Shown piece after piece: positions 11,997 through 23,291 of a stretch of 64,000 bases of DNA. Each line of letters begins with the position of its first letter. The first letter of the stretch is position 1. This DNA comes from Hippopus hippopus. Its lineage: Eukaryota; Mollusca; Bivalvia; Cardiida; Cardiidae. A program made the translations under genes and the position numbers. The notes below the pieces were generated by a model that had not been told where the DNA came from, searched no databases, and worked only from the letters and a program-made list of their open reading frames with translations. The stretch is taken from the NCBI GenBank assembly GCA_946811185.2, contig OX328098.1:41169650-41233649 (forward strand), read 5' to 3'.

Positions 11997-12418
11997 CAAA
12001 TATTCCGAGTTTTAACAAATCTGAAGGATAGGACTTTTGAAGACAAAGTAAGGAAAAGGAGAAAATGTTGGTAATCAGCATTTTCTCCCTTTTCCACAGT
12101 GTTTTATACCATTTTAGAGACGAATTCCATTATAACAGCCAAATTCGGATTATCGTTTGTAACTGCATTAACCCTTGTCCAGCAAAATATGTGAAATAAA
12201 ACTTTCAAAACCGATAGTAAAAACCCAAATTTTGCCATTTCAAAGGTATTTTTGGGGAAATGATTCCTCCTTATCGGACATTGTAGATTCAAGATCAGAC
12301 TGCACGTCTGTGCAGTCTGATCTTGATCTACATTGTCCGTAAACGTTTCTCGAGTCGCGCTTAGCTGCTTAATGGTTAAAAAGGGACTGGTCTACAATTT
12401 TATCGTCTGGTAAAAAGT
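11997..12418 (+). mobile_element. Family A MITE interrupted by a family B MITE
   Basis: The A copy starts AACCCTTTACCAAATATTCC, runs through its hairpin to TCGTTTGTAACTGCATT, is interrupted at a TTAA by a complete B element, and resumes with GGGACTGGTCTACAATTTTA to end in GTCTGGTAAAAAG. Removing B leaves a normal A right end, so B inserted after A. Confidence 0.85.
12168..12379 (+). mobile_element. Family B MITE nested inside a family A MITE
   Basis: TTAA at 12168-12171 and at 12376-12379 frame a full B element (CCCTTGTCCAGCAAAATATG to TAGCTGCTTAATGG) with the central GATCAGACTGCACGTCTGTG hairpin. The nested position and duplicated TTAA are direct evidence for TTAA-targeted insertion. Confidence 0.9.
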
Positions 12419-12419
12419 C

Positions 12420-14825
12420 TATATGAATAGAGAAACATGATTAAATTTAGAAAACTGATGCATTTCAAAAGGTCAAATAACAAACTCAGCAAATCAATTA
12501 ACACGTCAACGCTTTACCATTCGACAAATTTCTAGCTTTGTCCAAATTGAAGACATTTGCAGACGACAAAATACATGTTACTCAAAAACATAATAGTTTG
12601 TCTTGCAGAGTAGAAAACATTGTGGGAAAGGAGAAAAATGCTCTGTACCAGCATGTTACCCATTTCCTACAATATTTTCAAAAGCTTTTTTCAACAGGGT
12701 CATCAAAAGTTTGGATTCTTGAGTATAGTCGCCAGATGCATGCAAAAATGCATTTTCAGTGAGGAAAAATGGTTCAGATCTTTGTAATTTGAAGACTTTA
12801 TAAAGATGTCTCGGAAAAGCGGACAGTGTACGTAGAACAGACTTCACGTTTTGTGCAGTCTGATCTTTATTTTCACTTGACGCAAACGCAATTTTAGTGT
12901 TGTAAGAGACACCATAAGGGTGAATGCTTTCTACGCATTACCAGACGCGTAAAATTGTTAATTTTATAACCGGAATCACTTTTATGTGTTGTGCATATAT
13001 CAAATATGGATTTCTATGTGGTTTGTTGCCTTAAAATTGCTTTCAAATCAGTTTATTTTACAATTTAAGATTCAGTCATTCTACATTTGAAATAAAGATT
13101 TCTTTTATTTCAATACATACAAACTTGCAGACGAAATTTTAGTTTTACAGTTGACAACTTTAGAAAACAGTGTCCGATATCAACATGGATCAAGATGACA
13201 TACATGCGCATTAATACACGAGATTACATTGTGCCAAAAGTGAGTTTTGCTCTGTAACAGAAATTCCTTCTTTTCTGACATTATTTTCTAGAGTTGTCTG
13301 CTGAAGCTGAAAATGTCGTCTGTAGCTGCTAATGTATTTACCGTTACCAAACAATAGTAAGGAGCATTTTCTCCTTTTCTCAAAATGAAGTTAAAGACCG
13401 ATTTGATTATTTTCACCACATTTATTTAGTCGTCAGCAAATGCTTTCAATTTTGGCGAGTCATAAAAAAATTGTCGTCTGGTAATGAGTTTATTCAAGGC
13501 TTATTAGGATTTAAATGCACTTTTCTTATAAAGCCTATTAGTGGAAATGTTAATGGCTATATTTAATTAGTAATAAAAAGAGGGCAAAGAAATTGCTTAT
13601 TCAAAGTCATTTTTAAAGAATATGCAACAAAATATTAGTCTATATAAAGATACAAGATTAGACTGTGCGATCTATACAATTTACATTTTCAGTTAGCCAA
13701 TATGGTACACAGGCGCTTGGTTTCTGACAAATTTCACCCTCTGTCCAACTGTTTTACCTGGCGTACAACACCCAAAGTCAATTATCAGTATTTCTTGCAT
13801 ATTTTCTAAATTCGAATGGAAAAAAGTTGTTAATTTTATCGTGTTCTACGGTAATTTGTCTTCAATCTGGTACATAGAAAGGAGCAAATGTGTAGGTATT
13901 TAGGGAGTAACAAAGGTCGTAGCTTTGGAAACGGACAAGTTTTTCCCTAACCACCATGAGATGGAAATTGTAATATCGCTGAGGATATCTTGAACGAATC
14001 TGATTAGTCGATGAAACTTGGATATCATCTGCTAAATAACGGCGTGACTCTAATAACAGTTCAGACCAATTAGATTCATCCAATCGCCATGTTGGACGAC
14101 TCTGAGTCGTCAAAACTATATTCGTGTTAGGCCATTATTTCAAGGGGGCAATTGCCATTATCTCCCGCTAGATGACATTCTACAAAAACACATCTATCTA
14201 ATTTGGGCATTCTGGGTACAGAACCGGACTACTTTTCAAAACAACAACCGTTACTTTGAATTTCAAAATGAAATAAACGTTTACTCAATAAAACGCTACC
14301 TGGTGCGATTCATTCAGCTATGATCGGCTAGCATGTAACCTATGCACCGGCAATTTATTAAACAGTCCCTACATGCTTGGGTAATAGGCTAATAGCTTCG
14401 GTATAAGCCCTACTTTTCCCAGGTATACGGGGATGGGTGATGCGTCATAGCAGACAACGGGTTAATTGCTAAAGAGTTAAAAAGAAATTCAATAAAGACA
14501 CAGCTGTGGGAATTTTAATGAAGACATATCTGAAAGAAACGCATGCTTAATGAAAATTGTTCCTAAGAATGGCTGGTGAATACAGATACGGGTCTTTCTG
14601 TCTTGTTCTTTGATTTCGTCTCCCACAGAGGGTTTACAGTCTGTCATGTTGCTTTGTTTAGAATAACTCGAAGGTCTCTTTGAATCAGCAACAAAAGGCA
14701 TCAGTCATTTGTATCTGTTTTGATCAAATTTAATCAACCAAGTCGGTTCAAAAACTATCAGATTATTTTAAGCTTTTCTTGATATTGTTGGTCAGACTCA
14801 AAATGACAACGGCAAGGAGTATATT
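12420..14825. other. No gene seen
   Basis: A degraded A copy lies at about 12515-12740 (GTAGAAAACATTGTGGGAAA) and another fragment at about 13330-13490. A family E scrap occurs near 14565-14600 (AAGAATGGCTGGTGAATACA). The rest, including 13500-14480, shows no repeat, exon or RNA gene that I can support. Confidence 0.5.
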
Positions 14826-14829
14826 TCGT

Positions 14830-15059
14830 TTAACTCGTTACCAAACGACAACATTTTGGACTTGTCAAAATTGAAAGCAATTGCAGACGACAAATTAAAG
14901 TTGGCAAAAATGACACAATTTTTTCCTTGATAGAGCAGAATACATTGTGGGAAAAGGAGAAAATGCTGGTTACCAGCATTTCCTCCTTTTCTCACATTGT
15001 TTTCTAAAGGCTTCTTCCTCAGGTTCGTTTAAAGTCTGGACTGTGTGGTAAAGAGTTAA
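14830..15059 (-). mobile_element. Family A TTAA-type MITE
   Basis: TTAA at 14830-14833 and 15056-15059, ends CTCGTTACCAAACGACAA and GACTGTGTGGTAAAGAG, with a perfect GAGAAAATGCTGGTTACCAG hairpin. It lies 150 bp upstream of the first recognised kelch exon. Confidence 0.88.
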
Positions 15060-15208
15060 CTAGCCTGGAAATTTTGGAGATAAATAAAGTCATATTAAAT
15101 GTATGGACATTGAGCTTTCCGATTTTCAATGTGAAAAGTTCCTACTTGAATCTAATCTAACAGGCTGACGTTTTATTGCATTCATCACATGCATTTTCGT
15201 CTTTACAG

Positions 15209-15627
15209 ATACAGAAATTCCATTCTGCCGAATCGGCTGAGCAGCCGAATCACGACTTCCGGTGCGCAATGGCCTTCAAACAGCGTCATGGCGGTATAAG
15301 AGGACACAAGCCCCCACGTAAACAAGTATCAAGTATACTCGATTCCTACTCGGAAATAGCTAGTCCGTGGAACGCGGAGGAATACGATATGAACCGCCTA
15401 CAAAATCAACAAAGACTTTACATAATAAATAGAGCCGGCTCCGGGGAAGCTCAGTATGTGTTACTAAAAAAAGACAGATCGGAAATAGAGTCCTACGGTG
15501 TACGACAGGAAACGTGGAGGGTGATCAAAGATATACAAGATTTTGGTGTTGCCGTCGTGAATAATGTACTGTATGTGATTGGTGGATATGATAAGGTCAC
15601 GTGTCGCCAGCTTCACAGGGTGGTCAA
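15209..15627 (+). CDS. Kelch-repeat protein, first recognised exon
   Basis: An internal exon bounded by a CTTTACAG acceptor and a CAA|GTAAGT donor (phase 2). It encodes a linker of about 115 residues followed by the start of a kelch propeller: GVAVVNNVLYVIGGYD, with the hydrophobic strand and double glycine typical of kelch motifs, ending ...HRVVK. The linker (basic around RGHKPPRKQ) sits where KLHL proteins join the BACK domain to the propeller; no BTB or BACK exon was recognised upstream, so the protein start is missing. The exon joins in frame to 18484 by completing an AAA codon. Kelch proteins are commonly substrate adaptors of Cullin-3 ubiquitin ligases or actin-binding proteins; which applies here cannot be told. 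The ATG at 15176 lies before the acceptor and is not the start. Confidence 0.85.
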
Positions 15628-16654
15628 GTAAGTGGTAATGCCTATTTGTTTTTCTTAGAAAGCTATTGAACGCAGAGTTTGCCTTAACTTGTTTTTGCAG
15701 ACAGTGTAGATTAAGATTGGACTGCAAAGTACGTTCAGTCTGATCTTGGATCTACTCAATCCGATATTTGATACTTGATACAGATACTTGAGCCTAAACA
15801 GTCTTGCCATTGCAAGATCAGTGTCTCCCCTATCGTGATAAAAAATGTCAATTTCGTTTATTTTGCTCTACATGTTTAAATCAAATACGATTAATACAAT
15901 GTGCTTTGTCTCTGGAATGGTGACAAACATTGTGAGAAAAGAAAATATTTGTTACCAGGATTTTCTCCTTTTCCAACAATGTTTTCAAAAGCGTTTTTTC
16001 AAGGGGTCGTTTAAACACGGAATGATTTGGTAAAGGGGTAAGGAAAGATCGGTTGTTTTTTCCTCCTTATTTTAAGCTTTCCAGTTATTATGGTGCTAGA
16101 AACGAAGGTTTGATTCTTGTCGGCGCCGCTCATGATCAGAGTGCCACAAGACAAAGGCGCGTTTTGAAAGCAAGGCACAAATTAACCATAAAACAAAGTG
16201 ATCTGTGAGCACAAAATGTTTTGGAAACTGGCTGTAAAATCAAGCAAACAAATGTAACTAAATTTTTGGCTTATTTTCCTCCTATATGTGTCACGAGACG
16301 TTCAAGAACCTTCAATCGAATGATTCATGTCCTGCGTTCAGACAGAGTTGTCTTTCTTGTGTAGAAGTTAGACACTTCACTCGTACCATTTCGTTCATTA
16401 CTTCAAAAATTTCTCGAATTTCAAAACAATCTCTTGTTTAAATGGAGAAGGCTCTTAAAAACATAGTGGGAAAAAAGAAAATTTTGATAACCAGCATTTT
16501 CTTCTTTTCGATTTTTTCCCCTATACACTTCAAAAGACATTTTTTTCCTCTCTTCTTTCAATTTGGAAAGGTCTTAAATTTTGTCATACGGTAAATGATT
16601 AACTCGTTATCGCCTAAAACACTTTTGCCCCACGATGCTTTGAAAGCATGCTGC

Positions 16655-16920
16655 CCAGCCCCAGTAGTGCATTCGGTAACGTATAGGACTTGAGAACAGG
16701 GAATCGTTGGTTTGAGTCCCCAGCTCGGCGAATTTCTTTCCGAGGATTGGTGATGGCGACGGGATATGTGGGAAAGCAGCCAGTGGCTTGTAAAAGAATT
16801 GTGCGAAGTACTGGTAAAAAGAAGCTCCAGGAAAGCATGGACAGGTGCACTGACCGTCGCAATTTAACTGAAATAATGTTCAAAACGGCGTTTAACACCA
16901 CACAATCAATCAATCAATTA
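16655..16920 (+). mobile_element. tRNA-derived SINE, family 2
   Basis: The head resembles a tRNA, with A-box-like TAGTGCATTCGGTAACG and B-box-like GGTTTGAGTCCCC. A body follows with GAAAGCAGCCAGTGGCTTGT, CTCCAGGAAAGCATGGACAG and AACGGCGTTTAACACCAC. It ends in a short (ATCA)n tail. The same body recurs in reverse at 3650, 44395 and 57255, and in part at 47480. RNA polymerase III promoter boxes in a tRNA-like head define SINEs; the partner LINE is not visible. Confidence 0.8.
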
Positions 16921-17000
16921 TTGAAACATCCTTGTACAATTACAACAATCCACAATTCAATTTCAATGCCTGAATACGTGTGAAGTGGTCGTTTCGTACA

Positions 17001-17917
17001 CATAGGGGTCCGTAGTTTGACTCCTGTCACCCATAGACTAAAACAAGGGATTTAACTGTATGCAGCCCGTTACTCGCCCCCGGTTACAAAAAAAAACAAC
17101 GTATCTTTTCTACCCCATCAGTTATTCTCCTAATTTTTTCTACAGCTGAGAGCTAAAACATTTTTCTACCAGAAAAACACAACTGTTTGTCAGTGGCTAA
17201 TGCAGTCTGGCTGATACATTCGCTCGAACTTGTAAACTCGCTCAAAAATCTTCGCCATTGACACGGGTTCGTACATTCGATACTGACGTTCGCGCATATA
17301 AACCAATGAAATTTCTCGTTCCAAACAGTGTCACCGTACTGTCACGTGACAAAAAGGTGTGAGCAGCTGTACGAAATTTCATTGGTTGAATGCACGACTG
17401 TTAGTACATATCAACCGATGAAATTTCTCGTTCCAAACAATGTCACATGACAGAAGATGGCTGCAACTGTTCGAAATAAGAACGTGGATCACAAATTCAA
17501 CGAATTCTGAGGCGTTTCGTCGTTATTGAAGATAAAGACTATAGGTCAGTAGTATTTTTAAACATGTTTAAAGGGTGGGTGCCGCTAATGCTGCGTTTCA
17601 TTGGATCTAAAGTGCATTTTATATCTTGAAAACGGATGTACGAACCCGTGTCAATGGCGAAGATTTTTGAGCGAGTTTACAAGTTCGAGCGAATGTATCA
17701 GCCAGACTGCATTAGCCACTGACAAACAGTTGTGTTTTTCTGGTAGAAAAATGTTTTAGCTCTCAGCTGTAGAAAAAAATAGGAGAATAACTGATGGGGT
17801 AGAAAAGATACGTTGTTTTTTGTAACCGGGGGCGAGTAACGGACTGCATACAGTTAAATCCCTTGTTTATAATATATAGTCTATGGGTGCCAGGAATCAA
17901 ACTACGGACCCCTATGG
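17001..17917. mobile_element. Foldback element with roughly 275-bp inverted arms
   Basis: The left arm (17001-17275) and right arm (about 17640-17917) are near-perfect reverse complements, from terminal CATAGGGGTCCGTAGTTTGA to the inner CACGGGTTCGTACA. A 7-bp direct repeat TCGTACA flanks the element (16994-17000 and 17918-17924). The central 365 bp has its own direct repeat (AATGAAATTTCTCGTTCCAA near 17307 and 17420) and a CACGTGAC word. No transposase is encoded. The arms would form a very long hairpin in RNA or single-stranded DNA. Superfamily unassigned. Confidence 0.9.
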
Positions 17918-18172
17918 TCGTACAGAGAAAATTCTCAGTCTGAGTAATTTGTCTTCTGTACACCTTCTTTTTTAAACCATAGAGCACGCGAATAAACCCA
18001 ACAGGCGTTTTCAATCTAGAAATGATACCTAAGCTAATCGATTTTGAGGTTTCTTTTTCCCTGGACATCTCAGCAAAGAGGACAGTGTAGATCAAAGATC
18101 AGACTGCACGTTTTGTGCAGTCTGATCTTGATCTACACTAGCCTTAAAATCAACTATGGTTGTGAAAGGCAC

Positions 18173-18360
18173 TTAACCTTTTAAAGACTTTGAAGAAGAA
18201 GGGTTTTGAAAACATGGGGGGGAAGGAGAAAATGCTGGTTACTAGCATTTTCTCCTTTTCCAACATTGATTTCTACCCTGTCAATGACAATTTCAGTATT
18301 TAGCCATGTTCAATTTCTTGTCTGCAAATGCTTTGGATTTGGACAAAACTGAAATTTGCT
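18173..18360 (+). mobile_element. Family A MITE near the exon 2 acceptor
   Basis: The hairpin GGAGAAAATGCTGGTTACTA / TAGCATTTTCTCC and the flanking words GTTTTGAAAACATGGGG and GTCTGCAAATGCTTTGGATT identify the family. The ends are degraded. It ends about 120 bp before the exon at 18484. A family B hairpin lies just upstream at 18083-18140. Confidence 0.75.
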
Positions 18361-18483
18361 TCATGCAGGTGAAAAACTGTTAGTAAAGGTTGGTCGTGTT
18401 TATTATTTCAATTCCTATGTAAAAAGTTGAAAAGATACTAACCATACTAGAACAGCTTGTCACGGCAACTTTTCCTCTTACAG

Positions 18484-18584
18484 ATACGATCCTTTCGAGT
18501 TCACGTGGTCACAGTGCGCGCCATTACTCAAAGCACGTGCCAAGTTTGGAATTTGTGTTCTGGAAGGAAAAATATACGTCTGTG
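18484..18584 (+). CDS. Kelch-repeat protein, exon 2 of those recognised
   Basis: Acceptor CTCTTACAG, donor TGTG|GTAAGA (phase 1). It encodes the rest of one kelch blade and the start of the next: YDPFEFTWSQCAPLLKARA then FGICVLEGKIYVCG, with the Tyr-Asp-Pro ... Trp spacing and the strand before the GG doublet diagnostic of kelch repeats. The following intron is about 25.5 kb long and contains the Polinton. Reading continues at 44100, completing a GGT glycine codon. Confidence 0.88.
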
Positions 18585-18945
18585 GTAAGATAGACGGAAT
18601 GTCATGATGTCGTAACTTTTGTGAAGTTTGTATTTGCTTAGATTAGTTACCTCCCCTGATACAGATGTAGACGTACAAAGGGGACCAATTTAGCTTTTGC
18701 TTCGAAGTGTGTGAGAAAGTTTGATATCTCGCGAAGCCGAAGGTCTAGCGAGATGTCAAAATTTCGCTACGCAGCGAGAGCACAAATAAAAGCACCAGAA
18801 AAGTTACCACAACATAACATTTCTTGTATTACATTCCTACAGTTTATAACAACAAAATATTGGGATTCTTGACAATGTTTTTCGAAAACGGTGAGATTGT
18901 AGCACAAATACCTGTTTAGCGAGTTATAATTTCTTTGTATGAATG

Positions 18946-18951
18946 GAGGAT
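18946..18951. repeat. Polinton target-site duplication, left copy
   Basis: GAGGAT immediately precedes the left terminal inverted repeat; the identical hexamer follows the right one at 34126-34131. Six-base duplications are characteristic of Polinton/Maverick integration by their retroviral-type integrase. Confidence 0.93.
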
Positions 18952-19290
18952 AGTAGGTATATAAGTACCCTATCTAGCTATTTTTTAATTATTTAGCTAT
19001 TTTTTTTTTTTCTTATTTTTTGATTTTTCCGATTTTCCATTTTATGAATTTTACGATTTTCTAATTTCCGTATTTCTATGAAAATCTATTTCCTCATAAT
19101 TCTAAGAAAATAAATTTCCTCATATATCAACTCTCAGGTCATCTGGTTTAACAACGCATCGATTTATCCACTAACCAACACATCAATTAACAATTGTGCC
19201 CATTAACAATGCATCAACTAATGGGCCCCATGTGTCAACGCAGGATAAGTCTATGCATGAGGGACCATCTAATTACTATAATCATTTTAC
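18952..19290 (+). repeat. Polinton left terminal inverted repeat
   Basis: Starts AGTAGGTATATAAGTACCCT and ends ...ATCATTTTAC. It matches the reverse complement of 33788-34125 with about half a dozen substitutions and small length differences in the T-run. Terminal AG...CT ends are usual for Polintons. It contains three subterminal copies of CAAYRCATCRAYT at 19152, 19176 and 19207. The polymerase stop codon lies only 8 bp inside the repeat's inner edge. Confidence 0.95.
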
Positions 19291-19297
19291 AATTAAA

Positions 19298-22200
19298 TTA
19301 TATTTTATGATGCCCCCAAGCTAAAGTATCAATCTTGTCTTCCAAAACAAACCTTTTATCATCACTTGACCCTAACGCTTTTTTGTTTAACTCTTCAGTA
19401 TACATATTATGGCCCTTACTTCTTAAAACACTAATCTTTCTATACTGGTCCTTTTCTGTAAGCAAACACTCTTTGTAATTATTAAAGTTTATCTCTTTCT
19501 TGACAACCGCTTTTTTTAACACCTTTACATCTTTTATCTCCCCCACCATCTAAAGTTTTATAAGCATACAATTTTGCTCCTAGACCAACAAACTCAGTCA
19601 TAATCTTACCACCTAACTCATCTTTAACCTTTCCAACTACTCCCGCATTACAATCATTTTTTAAGAAATGGTCTTTAGGATAATTGCTTGTATCTAACAT
19701 TTCAAACGCATCTTTTTCCATATCCTTATATAAATTTTTAGTTTCTATTTCAAGAATAAAACTATCTGTATCAGTATAACACATTCTAACCTTTTCACCA
19801 TACTTATCTTTAAAGTAATTATAATAAGTTTTTTGCATATGTGTTTTACTGATGTCTAAGATGCCTAATCCTGAGTAAATAGGTTTATCATATTTTAACT
19901 TAGTTTTTTTCATGTGTACCGCTACTAGGTTTTCATCGAATATTGTTGTGTGACTATAGTTTGGTTTTGCTACCAATTTCCTATAACGCTCTCCATTAGA
20001 AGCTAGTTCTATCGTTACTCTATTTCTCAGGTTTTCCATAGTCTTGCCAAAGACTGAATTATTCATCAACTTAAAAAAATCCTTCTCAAAATTATTTTTA
20101 GCTGCTTTTCTTAGTTTAATGTTTGTATCAATATATAATTTAAACCATGGACTTTCCTCAAACTTAATTCCTCGATGTATTTTAGTAATCTTTAAACCTA
20201 AATCAACACATGTTTTTAAAGCTTTATGATGAATAATATAATTTTTTTTATTATTTAAGTTTGGAATAAGTTTTTCTACTTTTTCTATTTTTAAACGTTC
20301 AGGCGCTAAAGGAAAGTCATTGTGTAAATCATGTAATTCTTTAGGATATTCTAAATCTACCTCTAATATACACGGTATTTTTTGCCAAATTTCTAATTCT
20401 TTACCCACCATCCATTTAAAACCATGAGTAGGAAGAGGGTGACTCATTGCCCAAGGGTAAAGACTGTTTGCATCTATATATAATAAATATTTTGATGGTT
20501 TACTAGAATCGTATAATTCACCCATATCCTCATTATTTGCTTTTGCGTGTCTTTTACTACACATGCTAACACCTCCTTTGATACCCTTTTCAACCATTAA
20601 AAGCATATCAACATCAGATAAAAGCTCTAGGTTTACTCTCGTTATTTTTAATGCTGCATCCCAAGCTAAACCAGGAGCAGTATAATACCAACTAGGGTCT
20701 AAGTCATAGTTTTCACGACAAACATCTCTAAAGTTTTCGAAAACATCCGCTAAAAGCAATACATCTATTTTATTGTAAAGTTCTAAGTAATCCTTCAATG
20801 TTTTCATATTAAAAGCTTTCCAAACCTCTTGCGCATGAGCATAATCTTCATCTGTAATTCCTTCTTTCTTTAAACTAGAGTAAAATGCTTCTTTGGGTGG
20901 TAATTTCTCTTCTTTAAGTTTATCAAATGAATCTAGGTACTCATAAGGAAAGAATCCTTTTGCACTAACCAATGGTAGGAGATTCTTAGTGAAATATCTC
21001 GATAAAATTTTTAATTGCTTTCCTTTAAGTTTCTCGAAAGTTTATCTAATTTAGAACTCATAAACTATCAAGGAATCTAATTTTATGGTTTATATTTTTT
21101 CCTACCCAAATGTCTTTACTAAAACTAATATATTTCTCTTCATATTTGGAATACAATCAATCTTCCCTTCAGATTTACCAAGACATTTAATAAAAAGATG
21201 AGAGTCATATCCACTAAGATTATGAAAGTATACAGGAGTAAAGTTAGGTATTTTAGCCTTCAAGTTACATTCATTATGCGCAGCGCCTCTGTATTTACCT
21301 GTAAAATGACAATGGTCTTTTACTCTAAGATTATCTTTTGTAAACTTATTACCACAAATCCAACAGCGTGTTTGTTGTGTATGTTTTATTTCTTCCTCTC
21401 TCGTAATTTCAATAGGTTTTGGGTTTTGGTGATATTGTTGATGAATTTCTTGTATATCATCTTTCAACCAGTTTATAAAAACTTCCTCAGCATTTTCTTC
21501 AACATAATTTCTTTCTATAGGAGCACACACAGCATCATCAAAACATTTTATAATATAGTAAAAACTACAAGGTACATGCTTTCGACGTTGTATAGTATAA
21601 CTTTCTTTTCCTTTTTTGGGTTTTGATTGACATGTGTGTATTGGTTCCAAAACACTTTCAAAATCAGCGTATACAACAAAGGGAACCTCAAGTTTTCTAG
21701 CATGGTTTTCAAAAGCTAACATGGTACCTGGTTTTGGCATCTCTAAAGTAATAGGTTCGTGTTCATTACAATATTGTTTATGTTTTTCCAAAAGTTCTTT
21801 ACTACCAAAGTGATTCATACATTGTTTGCAATATTCTATACCACCATTATCACTTACTTGTTTTCTCATTAAACTATTAAATTTTTTTATGAGAGTGTAG
21901 TGCATGTTTTCCTCATTTTTAATAAAAAGAAGGTCAACATGTTTACTTTTTTCACATTTTGTAAGCCTAAGAGGATAAATATATTCCTTATATCCATATA
22001 CGTTTACACTAATTTCAGGATTTTGTTTTTCAAACTTATCGATATCTTTAAACGAAACAGGATACTCTATTCTCTCCATGTTTACACTACTTTCCTTCTT
22101 TTGTAAAGCCTTGTCAACTATTTCTGCATTATGCTCTTTAGGGTTTAGTGCTCTTAAAACACACCATAAAAAACATTTGTCATCTTTATTTTTCATATTG

Positions 22201-22853
22201 ATAACTGCTTTTTTGTTAGCAATCCATTTTGGTAAAGGTAACCAACCATTAGCTCTTAAAGGAACATAAACAGCTGTATGTAGTTCTAACCGCACTATAC
22301 TTTCAAAAGTCCAACCACTACCTTCTCTTTGGAACTTAGCTAAATTTTCTAAAACTTCATCTATCATTCTATTCAATAAATCCTCTATTTCCCCCCTGTT
22401 TAAATTTAAATGTTGACTACTATGAAAAGCACGTTCAACAGAACCTTGCTCAATATCTGTCATTAACCTTAATTTACACCTAAGTACAAGTTTTACCTTT
22501 GTTTGTAAATTATTTTGAAGAATGTTTATAAGAAGCATCCACGTTTCTGCGAAAAATCTTTGCGGGTTATAATTTTCTCTACCCTCTATAACATGTTGAG
22601 TAGCATACTCTCTAAATGCGGATTGAGAAGCTCTAATCTCAAACGGTTGTCTTGGAGGGTAATTTTCTCTAACATGTTCAACAATTTCATCGAAAACTTG
22701 TGGTAGCTGTTCTTCAGCTACATTATTAGTTAACCAATTACTAAAATTATTGATTCTTCGTTGAACCGGTTCAGGTATAACATTTGCTATAGCTCTTCTA
22801 ACACCTGATACAGCTCGTCTAGTTATATTCGAAATTCTATTAAGCCAACTCAT
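19298..22853 (-). pseudogene. Protein-primed DNA polymerase B (pPolB), frame broken
   Basis: About 1,185 codons of a Polinton replicative polymerase, which copies the linear genome from a protein primer. Order along the protein: N-terminal Polinton domain (INMKNKDDKCFLWCVLRAL), a C2H2-like finger (YCKQC...HKQYC), exonuclease I (VVYADFE, near 21660), an endonuclease VII-like CxxC insertion (CWICG...DHCHFTG, near 21260-21350), exonuclease II (HNLSGYDSH, near 21215), exonuclease III (YNKIDVLLLADVF), polymerase motif A (YIDANSLYP, near 20465), B (NNSVFGKTMEN) and C (YTDTDS, near 19770). The start MSWLNRI at 22853 is preferred over the ATG at 22985 because it directly follows TATATATAAA. The frame is disrupted several times between about 21020 and 21150, between exonuclease II and III, and again at an A7 run (T7 on the + strand at 19511-19517) near the C-terminus. 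Polymerase catalytic motifs themselves are intact. Genuine decay or assembly error; not both excluded. Confidence 0.92.
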
Positions 22854-22929
22854 TTTATATATATAAAATAATTTTCTTAAGCTATATATCAAAAAAAATT
22901 TATTATATCTGCATATAAATATAATAAAA

Positions 22930-23268
22930 TTACTGAATGTTAATCCTATATTTATCTTTCCAAACCCTTCCATTCCAATTCTCAATCGTTTGTGGACAAC
23001 GGTCTATAAATTGACCTGCCTTATAAATCGATGGAAAGGTTTTTATTTCTCCAGTTTCAACATCCTCTAAACTAACTTTCTTAGGATTATACATAATAGT
23101 TTTTAATCTATCAAACTTAGGGTCTTTGCTTTTTTCTTTTTTAGGTGATTCATTTGGGAACAATCCATGTTCTTTCACCAACTCAACTAAACGTTTTTTA
23201 TTCCAGTATGAGTAGAAATTTATATTATTTTCTTTAAGAATTTTTTTTAAATCTATAGCCTTTATCAT
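22930..23268 (-). CDS. SAP-like plus NUMOD1-like DNA-binding protein
   Basis: A 112-residue basic protein. Residues about 5-37 (LKKILKENNIN...KKRLVELVKEHG) resemble a SAP helix-extension-helix DNA-binding motif. Residues about 64-108 (VSLEDVETGEIKTFPS, then YKAGQFIDR...TIENW) resemble the NUMOD1/IENR1 helix-turn-helix found beside homing endonucleases. No nuclease domain is attached, so a DNA-binding or regulatory role is inferred. It lies between the polymerase and the major capsid gene, same strand, starting right after TATATAAAA. Domain calls rest on pattern recognition only. Confidence 0.6.
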   Translation of the reverse strand: MIKAIDLKKILKENNINFYSYWNKKRLVELVKEHGLFPNESPKKEKSKDPKFDRLKTIMYNPKKVSLEDVETGEIKTFPSIYKAGQFIDRCPQTIENWNGRVWKDKYRINIQ

Positions 23269-23291
23269 TTTTATATAGGAAAGAAAAAATC

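Larger units (their letters stand above)
15628..18483. other. Kelch intron 1: MITEs, SINE and a foldback element
   Basis: The intron holds a B hairpin fragment (about 15695-15770), a degraded A copy (about 15840-16040), another A scrap near 16430-16600, a family 2 SINE, a 917-bp foldback element, a B hairpin (18083-18140) and an A copy close to the 3' splice site. No host coding sequence is seen inside. Confidence 0.7.

Noticed and set aside
16614..16983. 97- and 99-aa frames on the two strands
   Set aside because: Both lie in the family 2 SINE; no domain and frames are accidental.
21198..21626. 142-aa plus-strand frame inside the polymerase region
   Set aside because: Antisense shadow of the polymerase gene, whose exonuclease and endonuclease VII motifs are clear on the minus strand.
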